Notes under the pieces: model-generated | What the model was told of the DNA's origin: nothing | Seen by the model: only the letters and a program-made list of their open reading frames with translations | The model's database searches: none | Program-made: the position numbers and the translations under genes | Shown: positions 6,351 to 13,805 of the stretch, one piece after another | How positions within the stretch are numbered: position 1 is the first letter of the stretch | How the letters are laid out: each line of letters starts with the position of its first letter | NCBI GenBank assembly: GCA_035299065.1 | Contig: DATGXI010000143.1 | Span: 1-14,041 of the forward strand | DNA: 14,041 bases | Direction of reading: 5' to 3' | DNA from: DASPJQ01 sp035299065 | Lineage (GTDB): Bacteria; Bacteroidota; Bacteroidia; Flavobacteriales_D; UBA2798

Positions 6351-8471
6351 TTATTTTTTAAGTTGTCCTTTTATATCTTTTCCTAAGCGCTGCAGGTATG
6401 CTATGAGCGCAATAATTTCCTTATTTGGCTCGCTTTCTATTCCATCGCGTTTCAGGCTGGCCACAATACTGTCAGCTTGCGTATTAAGTTCGCGGTTAGC
6501 CACATTGGCATAATTTACACCGTATGGTACGCCCAATGTGCGCATGGTGTTTATTTTAGCTGGAGTGCTTGCTGTGTCAATGTCATTGTCAAGCAACCAT
6601 GAATAAGGTGGCATAATTGACCCGGGCGACATGCTTGACGGGTCAAGCATGTGGTTGTAGTGCCACGAATCAGGATATTTTCCTCCAACGCGGTGCAAGT
6701 CGGGTCCTGTGCGTTTTGATCCCCATTGAAAAGGGTGATCATAAACAAATTCACCGGCTTTTGAGTATTCACCATACCGCGCAGTTTCTGACCTGAATGG
6801 TCGCACCATTTGTGTATGACATGTATAGCATCCCTCGCGCAGGTAAATGTCGCGCCCTTGTAATTCAAGCGGAGTATACGGTTTTACACTTGCAATGGTG
6901 GGTACATTTGACTTGACCATAAATGTTGGTACCATTTCAATTATTCCTCCAATAAGAATCACAATAAGGCTTAGTACCATAAGTGTTAAAGGTTTGCGCT
7001 CAACGCCCCTGTGCCAGTGTTCACCTTTGTGTTTTGCGTATTTACGCACCAATGGAGCGGCTTCAGCTTCTTCGTTTGCCAGGAAAGCTCCTTGTTTTAC
7101 TGTTTTAATTATGTTGTAAGTCATTAAAAAGACACCTATAAGGTAAAGCGTACCGCCTATTGAGCGTGCCATGTACATTGGTGCAATTTGTGTTACTGTT
7201 TCAAGATAGTTTGGGTATTTAAGTAAACCTTCTTCCGTAAATTCGTTTAGCATTTGAGCCTGCATGAACCCGGCCCAATACATTGGAATAGCATAAAAAA
7301 GTATTCCCAATGTACCTAACCAGAAATGCCAGTTAGCCAGTTTTTTCGAGTAAAGGTTGGTTTGGAACATTTTTGGAATTAACCAATACAGTATACCAAA
7401 TGTGAGGAACCCGTTCCAACCTAATGCCCCTACGTGCACGTGTGCAACTATCCAGTCGGTAAAGTGGGCAATGGCATTTACACTTTTAAGTGATAACATA
7501 GGGCCTTCAAAAGTGGCCATGCCATAAGCAGTAATGGCAACCACTAAAAATTTCAATACAACATCTTCCCGAACTTTGTCCCACGCACCACGCAGCGTTA
7601 GCAAACCGTTTATCATACCACCCCATGATGGGGCAATCAGCATGATTGAAAATACTACACCCAGTGATTGTGCCCAGTCAGGTAAAGCGGTATAAAGTAA
7701 GTGGTGTGGGCCAGCCCATATGTAAAGAAAAATTAGTGCCCAAAAGTGTATAATTGACAAACGGTAAGAATAAACAGGACGATTGGCGGCTTTTGGTATA
7801 AAGTAATACATAAGGCCCAGGTAGGGTGTGGTAAGAAAAAACGCAACAGCATTGTGCCCATACCACCATTGCACAAGTGCATCCTGTACACCTGCGTAAG
7901 CTGAATAACTTTTAAATGCCGAAACAGGTATTTCAATTGAATTGACAATGTGCAGCACAGCAACTGTTACAAAGGTGGCAATGTAAAACCAGATGGCTAC
8001 ATACAAATGACGCTCACGTCTCCTGAGAATGGTGCCAAACATGTTCCATCCAAAAACAACCCATATAAGCGTAATAGCAATGTCAATGGGCCATTCAAGT
8101 TCTGCGTATTCTTTGCCAGTGGTTAGCCCTAAAGGAAGTGTTACCAGCGCTGCAAGAATAATAAGCTGCCATCCCCAAAAGTGAATTTTACTCAACCGGT
8201 CACTGTACATACGCGTTTTACACAAACGTTGTAATGAATAATAAACCCCCATGAAAATGCCGTTACCTACAAATGCAAAAATTACTGCGTTTGTATGTAA
8301 GGGCCTTATACGACCAAAGCTGGTTGGTCCGAAATCAAAATTAAGTGAGGGAAAAACCAGTTGCAGGGCTACCCATAGGCCAACGGTCATTCCTGCCAAT
8401 CCCCAAAAAATAGTAGCATAGGCAAACTGCTTTACAATTTTATTGTCATACGAAAATTTTTCTACTTCCAT
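6351..8471 (-). CDS. ccoNO: cbb3-type cytochrome c oxidase, fused subunits I and II (CcoN-CcoO)
   Basis: This is the catalytic core of the high-affinity terminal oxidase, reducing O2 to water and pumping protons across the inner membrane. Residues 1-460 are CcoN with about 12 helices. Ligands seen: H59 and H346 (low-spin haem b), H344 (haem b3), and H206, H256 and H257 for CuB in WWYGHN and GPHHLLY. Y250 fits the cross-linked tyrosine and E322 (FEGPM) the conserved glutamate, both one residue offset from Pseudomonas stutzeri numbering. A linker (about 465-490) leads to the CcoO helix (496-514) and a haem c domain with CYTCH (C548, C551, H552) and probable axial M620. Fusion of the two subunits is usual in Bacteroidota; proteobacteria encode them separately. 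The start lies 8 bases after ccoS. Confidence 0.98.
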   Translation of the reverse strand: MEVEKFSYDNKIVKQFAYATIFWGLAGMTVGLWVALQLVFPSLNFDFGPTSFGRIRPLHTNAVIFAFVGNGIFMGVYYSLQRLCKTRMYSDRLSKIHFWGWQLIILAALVTLPLGLTTGKEYAELEWPIDIAITLIWVVFGWNMFGTILRRRERHLYVAIWFYIATFVTVAVLHIVNSIEIPVSAFKSYSAYAGVQDALVQWWYGHNAVAFFLTTPYLGLMYYFIPKAANRPVYSYRLSIIHFWALIFLYIWAGPHHLLYTALPDWAQSLGVVFSIMLIAPSWGGMINGLLTLRGAWDKVREDVVLKFLVVAITAYGMATFEGPMLSLKSVNAIAHFTDWIVAHVHVGALGWNGFLTFGILYWLIPKMFQTNLYSKKLANWHFWLGTLGILFYAIPMYWAGFMQAQMLNEFTEEGLLKYPNYLETVTQIAPMYMARSIGGTLYLIGVFLMTYNIIKTVKQGAFLANEEAEAAPLVRKYAKHKGEHWHRGVERKPLTLMVLSLIVILIGGIIEMVPTFMVKSNVPTIASVKPYTPLELQGRDIYLREGCYTCHTQMVRPFRSETARYGEYSKAGEFVYDHPFQWGSKRTGPDLHRVGGKYPDSWHYNHMLDPSSMSPGSIMPPYSWLLDNDIDTASTPAKINTMRTLGVPYGVNYANVANRELNTQADSIVASLKRDGIESEPNKEIIALIAYLQRLGKDIKGQLKK

Positions 8472-8479
8472 AAATATGT

Positions 8480-8671
8480 TTAGTTTTTATCAGTGATTTG
8501 CGTTTTGTTGGTTGTTTCATGCTGATCGGGTAGTTCATTCTCGAAAAGAATGCGAACGGATGGTGTATAACTGTCTTCATATTGCCCTTTTTTTACTGCC
8601 CAAATAAAGGCTGCTAAGAATCCTGTAGCTACTATCAGGCTGATTCCAATTAACACGAACAGAACACTCAT
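8480..8671 (-). CDS. ccoS: cbb3 oxidase maturation protein CcoS
   Basis: CcoS is a small membrane protein required for insertion of redox cofactors (haem and copper) into cbb3 oxidase. From the ATG at 8671 the protein has 63 residues: MSVLFVLIGISLIVATGFLA begins directly with the membrane helix, then AFIWAVKKGQYEDSYTPSVRILFE, whose helix-end W-A-x-K-x-G-Q-Y/F-(E/D)-D pattern is diagnostic. A longer reading from an ATG at 8713 would add 14 residues but would overlap the predicted -7 element at 8692-8699 and start before the family's normal start, so I rejected it. As the first gene of the ten-gene operon it should carry its promoter just upstream. Confidence 0.93.
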   Translation of the reverse strand: MSVLFVLIGISLIVATGFLAAFIWAVKKGQYEDSYTPSVRILFENELPDQHETTNKTQITDKN

Positions 8672-8687
8672 TTTTGCGATCTTTATA

Positions 8688-8759
8688 TTGACAAAACTAC
8701 CAGTGGTAAACATGTACCGTTATGAGGTCAGTCACCTGCTTAACTGACTTTCATCAGTT
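8688..8759 (-). promoter_or_regulatory. Predicted FNR/CRP-type promoter of the ccoS-NOQPGH-hemN operon
   Basis: Read on the minus strand, a perfect palindrome AACTGA-N6-TCAGTT (8759-8742) is followed by TCATAA (8725-8720) and then TAGTTTTG (8699-8692), which matches the Bacteroidota -7 consensus TAnnTTTG. The palindrome centre is 55 bases from the -7 centre, placing it near -62 if transcription starts at about 8688, a class I activator position. TGA-N6-TCA is the core of CRP/FNR-family sites. A weaker second TGA-N6-TCA core lies at 8723-8734, 22 bases nearer the gene, near -40. The leader would be about 17 bases. Prediction only. Confidence 0.6.
8742..8759. promoter_or_regulatory. Palindromic operator candidate AACTGA-N6-TCAGTT
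   Basis: Both 6-base arms match perfectly around a 6-base spacer, the geometry of a dimeric CRP/FNR-family site. It agrees at 7 of 10 positions with TTGAT-N4-ATCAA. One arm can also pair with GTCAGT at 8727-8732, so a transcript hairpin is conceivable, but that part lies upstream of the predicted transcription start. Confidence 0.5.
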
Positions 8760-8826
8760 TTTATTTAATCAGCACATTCAGTGTTTATTATGCTTGCAGA
8801 ATAAAATGAACCGGGTAATGTTTAAA

Positions 8827-11238
8827 TTAGAGTGCGTTTTTACGGGCTGCAACACTTGTAAGAATGGTAACCATTAATACGATTGTTATTGAACTTAATG
8901 GCATTAATACGGCAGCAATAACAGGCGAAAGAGTTCCGCTAACTGCAAAATAAAGTCCCACAATGTTATAAATCAACGAAACAATAAAGGTTGCTTTTAT
9001 GACCTGGTTGCATGCCCTGGCAAGGCGTATAAATTGGGGTATACGTTCAATAACACTTCCATCGGCAATGACGTCACATGCTGGCGAAAACGTGTTTGTA
9101 TCGTCTGATACAGCAATTCCCACATCACTTTGTTTTAATGCCAGGGCATCGTTTAAGCCATCACCAACCATAATTACTTTTTTTCCAATATTTTGCAATA
9201 AAACAACATGGTTAAATTTGTCTTCTGGTTTTAAATTAAACAACAGGTCTGTTTTTGGACCAACAAATTCTCTAAGTTTTTCCTTTTCTGAATCATTGTC
9301 GCCAGAAACTAATTTTAATGTGTGTGTTTTACTCAGTTGACTGAAAAGTTTTTTTAATCCTGGTCTGAATGCATTTGAAAATCCAAAAAAACCATGAACT
9401 TTTCCATCAATGGATAGAAAAACTTTGCCAACCATATTAGCTTTTGAATAACGCCCTGTCACAAAATATTCGGAACCTAAAATCACCTGGTGATCATCAA
9501 CAACACCTTTAATGCCATACCCGGTAACCTGCTTGAATTTTGTTACGGGTAAATTTCTGCCTGTTCCATAACTAAGGGCAATGGTACGACTTAAAGGATG
9601 TGAAGAATTTGAAGCAAGTGAAGCCGCCAGCCTGGAGTTGTATTCCGATAATTCAGGCCCAATGAATATAACCTCTGAACCGTGTGTTATGGTACCTGTT
9701 TTATCAAATAAAATGGTGTCGGCCAGTGCCAATGAATTTATAACACCAGCATTTTTCAGGTAAAACTTATTTCTTCCAAAAATGCGTATCACGTTGCCGT
9801 GAGCAAATGTTGATGTCAGTAATAACCCGCAAGGACACGCAACAATAAGTACTGCCGTTAGCGCATTCAAAGCCCGGGAAGGATCAATTATATACCAATA
9901 CGTTACTGAAATAGTTGCAATGCTGAATACAACCATGGTGAAATAGCGGTTTATGGTATCAATATATGTTGCACTGGACTTTTCTTTTTTTGTTTCAGCA
10001 GCATCGTTCCAGGCGCGTGTTAAGTAACTTTGCATAACCGGGTTAACAACTTCAAGTTCTATTGTGCCATCAAGTTGGCGGCCTCCGGCATAAATCAATT
10101 CTCCTTTTAACTTGCGAACCGGGGCTGACTCACCGGTAATAAAGCTGTAATCAATATGCGTGTATTCGGTTTGAAGAACTGAATCGGCAGGTATTAACTC
10201 CTGGTTTCGTATAAGAATTCGGTCTCCTTTTTTGAGACTGGTTGCTTGTTTATTCGTTTCTGTTCCATCAGGCAACTTTACTGAAACACCTATAGGAAAA
10301 TATGACTTGTAATCGCGTTCAAAAGAAAGTGTTTCATACGTTTTATGCTGAAAAAAACGGCCTAATAACATGAAAAAAACAATGCCTGACATGGAATCCA
10401 TATAACCTGCACCTGTTTGCGATACGATTTCATATACGCTTCGTGTAAAAGTAACTAAAATGGCCAGGGCTATTGGTGCATCAATATTCAGGTGCTGCTG
10501 GCGTATGCTTTTCCAGGCTGAAATAAAAAAAGGTGAGGCGCAATAAAAAAATACAGGAACCGAAAGCGTAAGATTAAGATAACTGAAAAAAGAAGAAAGG
10601 TTTTTTTGGTCCCAGAAATTACCGGCTGAAAAGTATTCAGGAAAGCTTAGCATCATTATGTTTCCAAAGCAGAAACCGGCTAAACCTATTCTTATTATTT
10701 CCTTCCTGTTATTACCTTTGCGAACTTTTTTTTCCAGATCGTCAAGACTGATTAAGGGTTCGTAGCCTATGTGCGCAAGCAGTTCTGCTACTTGTGAAAG
10801 ACTTAACTTATGCATTTTGTAAATAACCGTTACTTCTTTACGCATGAAATTAACTGTAGATGAAGTAACGTTTGGGTTTACCCGGTGAAGGTTTTCAAGC
10901 AGCCATATGCAAGAACTGCAATGTATGCCTGGTGCAAAAAATGTTACGTGTGCCGTGTCGTGGTCTGTAAAACGTATTAATTTTTGGCTGACTTCAGTTT
11001 CGTTAAGGAAATCAAATCGGCCGTTAATGGTTGATTTCGTTTGTGAAACTCCCGGGGTTGCCTGCATGGCATAGTAGGTGCATAGGTTACTTTCTTTTAA
11101 GAGGTCGTAAACCATGCGGCAGCCATCACAACAAAATTCTTTCCCGTCAAAAAAAATAGTTTTATGGCGGCATTGGTCACCGCAATGGTAACAGGTTACA
11201 TCATTTACTTTTTTTGATGGCTCTTCTGTAAATTTCAT
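8827..11238 (-). CDS. ccoI: Copper-exporting P1B-type ATPase CcoI (FixI) for cbb3 assembly
   Basis: CcoI pumps copper from the cytoplasm across the inner membrane for the CuB site of cbb3 oxidase. The 803-residue protein has an N-terminal cysteine-rich metal-binding region (C16, C19, C23 and C36, C37, C40), an HMA domain with GIHCSSC (C107, C110), then the P-type ATPase core. Core motifs: TGES (368-371, actuator), the CPC membrane metal site (468-470), DKTGT with phosphorylated D512, SSHPLSR (545-551, nucleotide domain), GDGLND (692-697), and the final helices with YN (757-758) and MPLSS (779-783). The double N-terminal metal region is characteristic of the FixI/CcoI branch rather than CopA. 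It starts 11 bases after the stress protein gene. No convincing terminator follows before ccoS, so some read-through into the cco operon is possible. Confidence 0.95.
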   Translation of the reverse strand: MKFTEEPSKKVNDVTCYHCGDQCRHKTIFFDGKEFCCDGCRMVYDLLKESNLCTYYAMQATPGVSQTKSTINGRFDFLNETEVSQKLIRFTDHDTAHVTFFAPGIHCSSCIWLLENLHRVNPNVTSSTVNFMRKEVTVIYKMHKLSLSQVAELLAHIGYEPLISLDDLEKKVRKGNNRKEIIRIGLAGFCFGNIMMLSFPEYFSAGNFWDQKNLSSFFSYLNLTLSVPVFFYCASPFFISAWKSIRQQHLNIDAPIALAILVTFTRSVYEIVSQTGAGYMDSMSGIVFFMLLGRFFQHKTYETLSFERDYKSYFPIGVSVKLPDGTETNKQATSLKKGDRILIRNQELIPADSVLQTEYTHIDYSFITGESAPVRKLKGELIYAGGRQLDGTIELEVVNPVMQSYLTRAWNDAAETKKEKSSATYIDTINRYFTMVVFSIATISVTYWYIIDPSRALNALTAVLIVACPCGLLLTSTFAHGNVIRIFGRNKFYLKNAGVINSLALADTILFDKTGTITHGSEVIFIGPELSEYNSRLAASLASNSSHPLSRTIALSYGTGRNLPVTKFKQVTGYGIKGVVDDHQVILGSEYFVTGRYSKANMVGKVFLSIDGKVHGFFGFSNAFRPGLKKLFSQLSKTHTLKLVSGDNDSEKEKLREFVGPKTDLLFNLKPEDKFNHVVLLQNIGKKVIMVGDGLNDALALKQSDVGIAVSDDTNTFSPACDVIADGSVIERIPQFIRLARACNQVIKATFIVSLIYNIVGLYFAVSGTLSPVIAAVLMPLSSITIVLMVTILTSVAARKNAL

Positions 11239-11249
11239 GCTTCGTTTAA

Positions 11250-12074
11250 TCAGTCCTGATGAAAAATAAAAATAGGGTAGCGGCTATGGTAACTCATTTT
11301 TTTTGTTGTGCTCCAAACAAACAAACGTTCAAACAAGGTTCTTTGTGCGGTTACCATAGCCAGCATATTTGCTTTATGTACTTTTGCATAATTTTCAAGG
11401 GTTGTAGTTACATTCGTTCCTGTAACAACCTTGAATGATAATTTTTTATACCCTGTACTTTTCACAACCTGTTTGGCAAAAGGCTGCAAAAAAAGCTTTT
11501 CGGTGTCAGCGTCAAACGGTTCAGAAACATGTAAGACATCAATGTTGGCGTGAAAATTGGTTCCGAATTTGACCAGCGATTTTATGTTTCGCAGGTCATT
11601 TTTATAGTAATCTGTTGCAAAAATTATTTTCCGTGGAGCTTTTAATTCAGCCTTGGCCGGTACAACTATAAGTGGGCAAGGGGCCTTTTCAATCATACGC
11701 GCGGCATTGCTGCCAAATATCCGGTTTTTTATTTTTCCAGAACCCTTTGTGCCCATTACAACTAAATCAACTTTCATTTTACGGGCGGTTTCATTTATAA
11801 ACGTGGTTAAGTTAGCTTGCCGCGCAACAAAATCAAATTCCAACTTATATAGTTTGTTATATTTCGCGCATAAAACCAAAAGCTTTTTTTCGATTTTGTT
11901 TTTAAAAACAAATTCGGCCTCACCGGTTGTCCAGGCAACAATTTGATCGGCATCAGGCATCCACGCATGCAAAAGGGTGATTTTTGCTTTAAATTTTTTA
12001 CCTATAATAACAGCGTACTTAATGGCGTGCTCAGCGTTTGTTGAGAAATCAGTTGGTACGAGTATGTGCTTCAT
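11250..12074 (-). CDS. Tandem-domain universal stress protein (UspA family)
   Basis: This 274-residue cytoplasmic protein contains two Usp domains (about 1-140 and 147-274). Domain 1 begins KHILVPTDFS with D9 and has the ATP-binding signature G-x2-G-x9-G-S in GTKGSGKIKNRIFGS (108-122), followed by CPLIVVP. Domain 2 begins RKIIFATDYY and ends PIFIFHQD but lacks the glycine signature; its place is taken by TAQRTLFERLFVWSTTKKM. Only the first domain is therefore expected to bind ATP in the usual way. It is the first gene of a pair with ccoI (11-base gap). Usp genes are often controlled with low-oxygen metabolism, and a FNR/CRP-like palindrome lies upstream, but the molecular role here is not known. 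Confidence 0.93.
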   Translation of the reverse strand: MKHILVPTDFSTNAEHAIKYAVIIGKKFKAKITLLHAWMPDADQIVAWTTGEAEFVFKNKIEKKLLVLCAKYNKLYKLEFDFVARQANLTTFINETARKMKVDLVVMGTKGSGKIKNRIFGSNAARMIEKAPCPLIVVPAKAELKAPRKIIFATDYYKNDLRNIKSLVKFGTNFHANIDVLHVSEPFDADTEKLFLQPFAKQVVKSTGYKKLSFKVVTGTNVTTTLENYAKVHKANMLAMVTAQRTLFERLFVWSTTKKMSYHSRYPIFIFHQD

Positions 12075-12083
12075 GGTTCTTTT

Positions 12084-12155
12084 TTTTCAAAATTAACTGG
12101 GCAGGAACCACGGTATTATGACCTTGGACATAGCCAAACATGATATAAATCATAT
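12084..12155 (-). promoter_or_regulatory. Predicted FNR/CRP-type promoter of the usp-ccoI pair
   Basis: On the minus strand the order is ATGAT-N4-ATCAT (12153-12140), TCATAA (12121-12116), then TAATTTTG (12095-12088), an exact TAnnTTTG match. The palindrome centre to -7 centre distance is 55 bases, identical to the ccoS promoter, and TCATAA is in the same register. The transcript would start about 10 bases before the ATG at 12074. Prediction only. Confidence 0.6.
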
Positions 12156-12209
12156 TCACTAACGGTCCCAGTCATGAATAATTAATGGGAGTAACCGCAA
12201 ATTTGTGGC
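12138..12209 (+). promoter_or_regulatory. Predicted FNR/CRP-type promoter of the SprB-repeat gene
   Basis: On the plus strand the shared palindrome (12140-12153) is followed by TCATGA (12172-12177) and CAAATTTG (12198-12205), one mismatch from TAnnTTTG. Both distances (55 bases from palindrome to -7 centre, 27 bases from TCATRA to -7 centre) equal those of the other two promoters. The leader before the ATG at 12231 would be about 20 bases. The imperfect -7 makes this the weakest of the three. Confidence 0.5.
12140..12153. promoter_or_regulatory. Shared FNR-like operator ATGAT-N4-ATCAT between divergent genes
   Basis: ATGATATAAATCAT is a perfect inverted repeat matching the FNR consensus TTGAT-N4-ATCAA at 8 of 10 positions. 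It lies exactly midway between the -7 elements of two divergent promoters, 55 bases to each side, so one bound dimer could serve both. Confidence 0.6.
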
Positions 12210-12230
12210 TATAAACTTAAAAACAAAAAC

Positions 12231-13283
12231 ATGATAAACCTTATTATTTCGCTTGCAGTTTGCCTCAACGTTATACCTGGCGGCAAGGAAAATTCAGAAA
12301 AAGGCAATACTGTAAGGGTGGCACCAGCACCAACCGAAATGCTTATAAATGAACTTCATATTACAGATGTGAAATGCTTTGGCCAGTCAAGTGGCAGTGT
12401 GACCATTATTCTTTCTGGTGGTAAACAACCATATTATTATAGCCTTAATGCGGCCAATTATCAAACCGATCCACATTTTAATGGACTTAAAGCGGGTAAG
12501 TATAAATTATATGTAAAAGACTCAAAGGGCGAAAAAAAGACTATGGAGTTTACCGTGAACCAACCCCAAAAAATACACTTTCCAACGGTTAAATATACAC
12601 ATGCCAGTTGCTGTTACAGTGATGGTGCTGTGTTGGTGAAAGCTGGAGGTGGCGTAGGTAAATTCATGTACCAGATTGGCGACAGTGATTTTAAATCAAA
12701 CGGATATTTTGAAGGACTATCGGGAGGATATACCGTAATAGCAAAAGATTCATTGGGATGCATGGGATCGGTTGTTGTAACGATAAGTGATTTTAATGGT
12801 CCTGTAATTGATTTTATTAATACTACTGATGTTAGTTGTTATGGTGGAAGTAATGCAACGTTAAACGTAAATGCAATGGGTGGTTCGGGCGAACTACAAT
12901 ATAGCATTAATCAGGGAAAAACATACCAAAAAGAATCGCTGTTCAGGCAATTGAAAGCAGGTAAATATACCATACGCGTAAAAGATGAAAGTGGCTGCCT
13001 CGATTCAAATACTGTTGTAATAAGTGAACCGCCTGCCCTGGAAGTGGCTGCAACCAGTTCATGTTTGCCAGGTGCCAATCAAAAAAATGAAATCAAAATA
13101 GACTATTCAATTGGAGGAACCGGATCACGTACCTACAGTATCAACAACAGAGATTTCCAGGAAGGAAAAGTATTTAGAAATGTAGACCCCGGCACATATA
13201 CCGTTTATGTTAAAGATGTGGCAGGTTGTACCGGATCAGTTAAATTAAGCTGTGTTCCCGTATTAAGTGTAAAGAATGATTAA
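12231..13283 (+). CDS. SprB-repeat protein, four repeats, probably exported
   Basis: The 350-residue protein consists of four SprB-type repeats (about 41-114, 115-192, 193-269 and 270-345). Each shows an early Cys (VKCFGQ, ASCCYS, VSCYGG, SSCLPG), a glycine pair then a Y-S-I/L-N type strand, F-x-G/x-L-x-A-G-x-Y-x-x-x-V-K-D, and usually G-C after the D. Repeat 1 has SKGEKK in place of the G-C. SprB repeats occur in cell-surface proteins of Bacteroidota, including the gliding adhesin SprB. Here there is no type IX secretion C-terminal domain after repeat 4. The N-terminus is a hydrophobic stretch (3-16) without basic residues, so it is a poor signal peptide; LAVC resembles a lipobox only weakly. 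It is divergent from usp-ccoI and shares its operator. Function unknown. Confidence 0.85.
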   Translation: MINLIISLAVCLNVIPGGKENSEKGNTVRVAPAPTEMLINELHITDVKCFGQSSGSVTIILSGGKQPYYYSLNAANYQTDPHFNGLKAGKYKLYVKDSKGEKKTMEFTVNQPQKIHFPTVKYTHASCCYSDGAVLVKAGGGVGKFMYQIGDSDFKSNGYFEGLSGGYTVIAKDSLGCMGSVVVTISDFNGPVIDFINTTDVSCYGGSNATLNVNAMGGSGELQYSINQGKTYQKESLFRQLKAGKYTIRVKDESGCLDSNTVVISEPPALEVAATSSCLPGANQKNEIKIDYSIGGTGSRTYSINNRDFQEGKVFRNVDPGTYTVYVKDVAGCTGSVKLSCVPVLSVKND

Positions 13284-13402
13284 ACAATGTCACTTGTAAT
13301 TGCCAAAACATATTACATGTTTTGTGAACTATACATTCACATGGAATCAGGACTGGCTGTTATTCAATTGTTTTTTGGATAACAGCCTGTTTGTTTACGG
13401 GT
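13284..13402. other. Intergenic region between convergent genes
   Basis: This 119-base stretch holds two hairpins and no coding sequence that I can support. An AT-rich perfect hairpin (AAAACAT, 5-base loop, ATGTTTT) is at 13305-13323, and a stronger one at 13355-13387 is listed as a terminator. Confidence 0.6.
13355..13387 (+). terminator. Probable rho-independent terminator of the SprB-repeat gene
   Basis: GGCTGTTAT-t-c pairs with g-g-ATAACAGCC: an 11-base stem with one T-G wobble around an 11-base loop (13366-13376), followed on the plus strand by TGTTTGTTT. The tail is only moderately T-rich, and on the minus strand no T-run follows, so it serves the plus-strand gene best. Confidence 0.55.
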
Positions 13403-13801
13403 TTATGATTCGGTTTTTAGAAAACATTTGAGCCATTCTATTGCTGGTGCTTTTCCTGAAAACATTTTTGTTGGAATTACCGGGTCATTTCTACGAATAT
13501 AAAAGCCTGCAACTAATTTCTGACCCAATGAGCAGTACGCAATGGCATCGGCTATGGTGTAAATATTCCCTTCAATGCTTGCCGAAAATTTCTGTACATC
13601 CTTATCAACTTGCACAAATTCGCCCGCATCAATTAACACAGGAAACTTTCTGCCTTTTCCAATTTTGCCCATGGTTTCAAAAATTTGCCGGGCATCTTCA
13701 ATATGTATATCAGAACCAGCGTTAAGATGAATGTGTAATATTCCATCGTTTCTTAGAGTAACGTTTGCTTTTTCAAGTGGAATTGAGATTTCTTTGTTCA
13801 T
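13403..13801 (-). CDS. DUF7793/STAS-like small protein of unknown function
   Basis: This 132-residue soluble protein has no signal peptide or membrane segment. Its layout is a beta-hairpin with NDGILHIHLNAGSDIHIEDA (18-37), a helix, RKFPVLIDAGEF (51-62), a helix, and a C-terminal part ending FSGKAPAIEWLKCFL. This resembles the Bacteroidota family annotated DUF7793 or STAS/SEC14-like (SpoIIAA fold), in which a FPVLIDAGEF-like strand, a LA..NFY-like strand and a closing K-A-x-x-W-L helix recur. No enzyme motif is visible. It starts four bases after the stop of the metallo-hydrolase gene, so the two are probably co-transcribed. Function is not known; an anti-sigma-antagonist-like regulatory role would be a guess. 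Confidence 0.75.
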   Translation of the reverse strand: MNKEISIPLEKANVTLRNDGILHIHLNAGSDIHIEDARQIFETMGKIGKGRKFPVLIDAGEFVQVDKDVQKFSASIEGNIYTIADAIAYCSLGQKLVAGFYIRRNDPVIPTKMFSGKAPAIEWLKCFLKTES

Positions 13802-13805
13802 ATTA

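Noticed and set aside
7678..7963. Minus-strand open frames inside ccoNO
   Set aside because: They overlap the conserved CuB-ligand region of CcoN in other frames and have no support of their own.
8672..8713. A longer CcoS starting at an ATG at 8713 (14 extra residues)
   Set aside because: CcoS proteins normally begin directly at the MSVLF-type helix start, and the extension would cover the predicted -7 element at 8692-8699.
8742..8765. The inverted repeat plus T-rich tail on the plus strand read as a terminator
   Set aside because: No plus-strand gene ends nearby, the stem is only six AT-rich base pairs, and the same repeat fits an operator in register with two other promoters.
12261..12263. 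LAVC near residue 11 of the SprB-repeat protein as a lipobox
   Set aside because: Valine at -1 and the absence of basic residues before the hydrophobic stretch make a lipoprotein signal doubtful.
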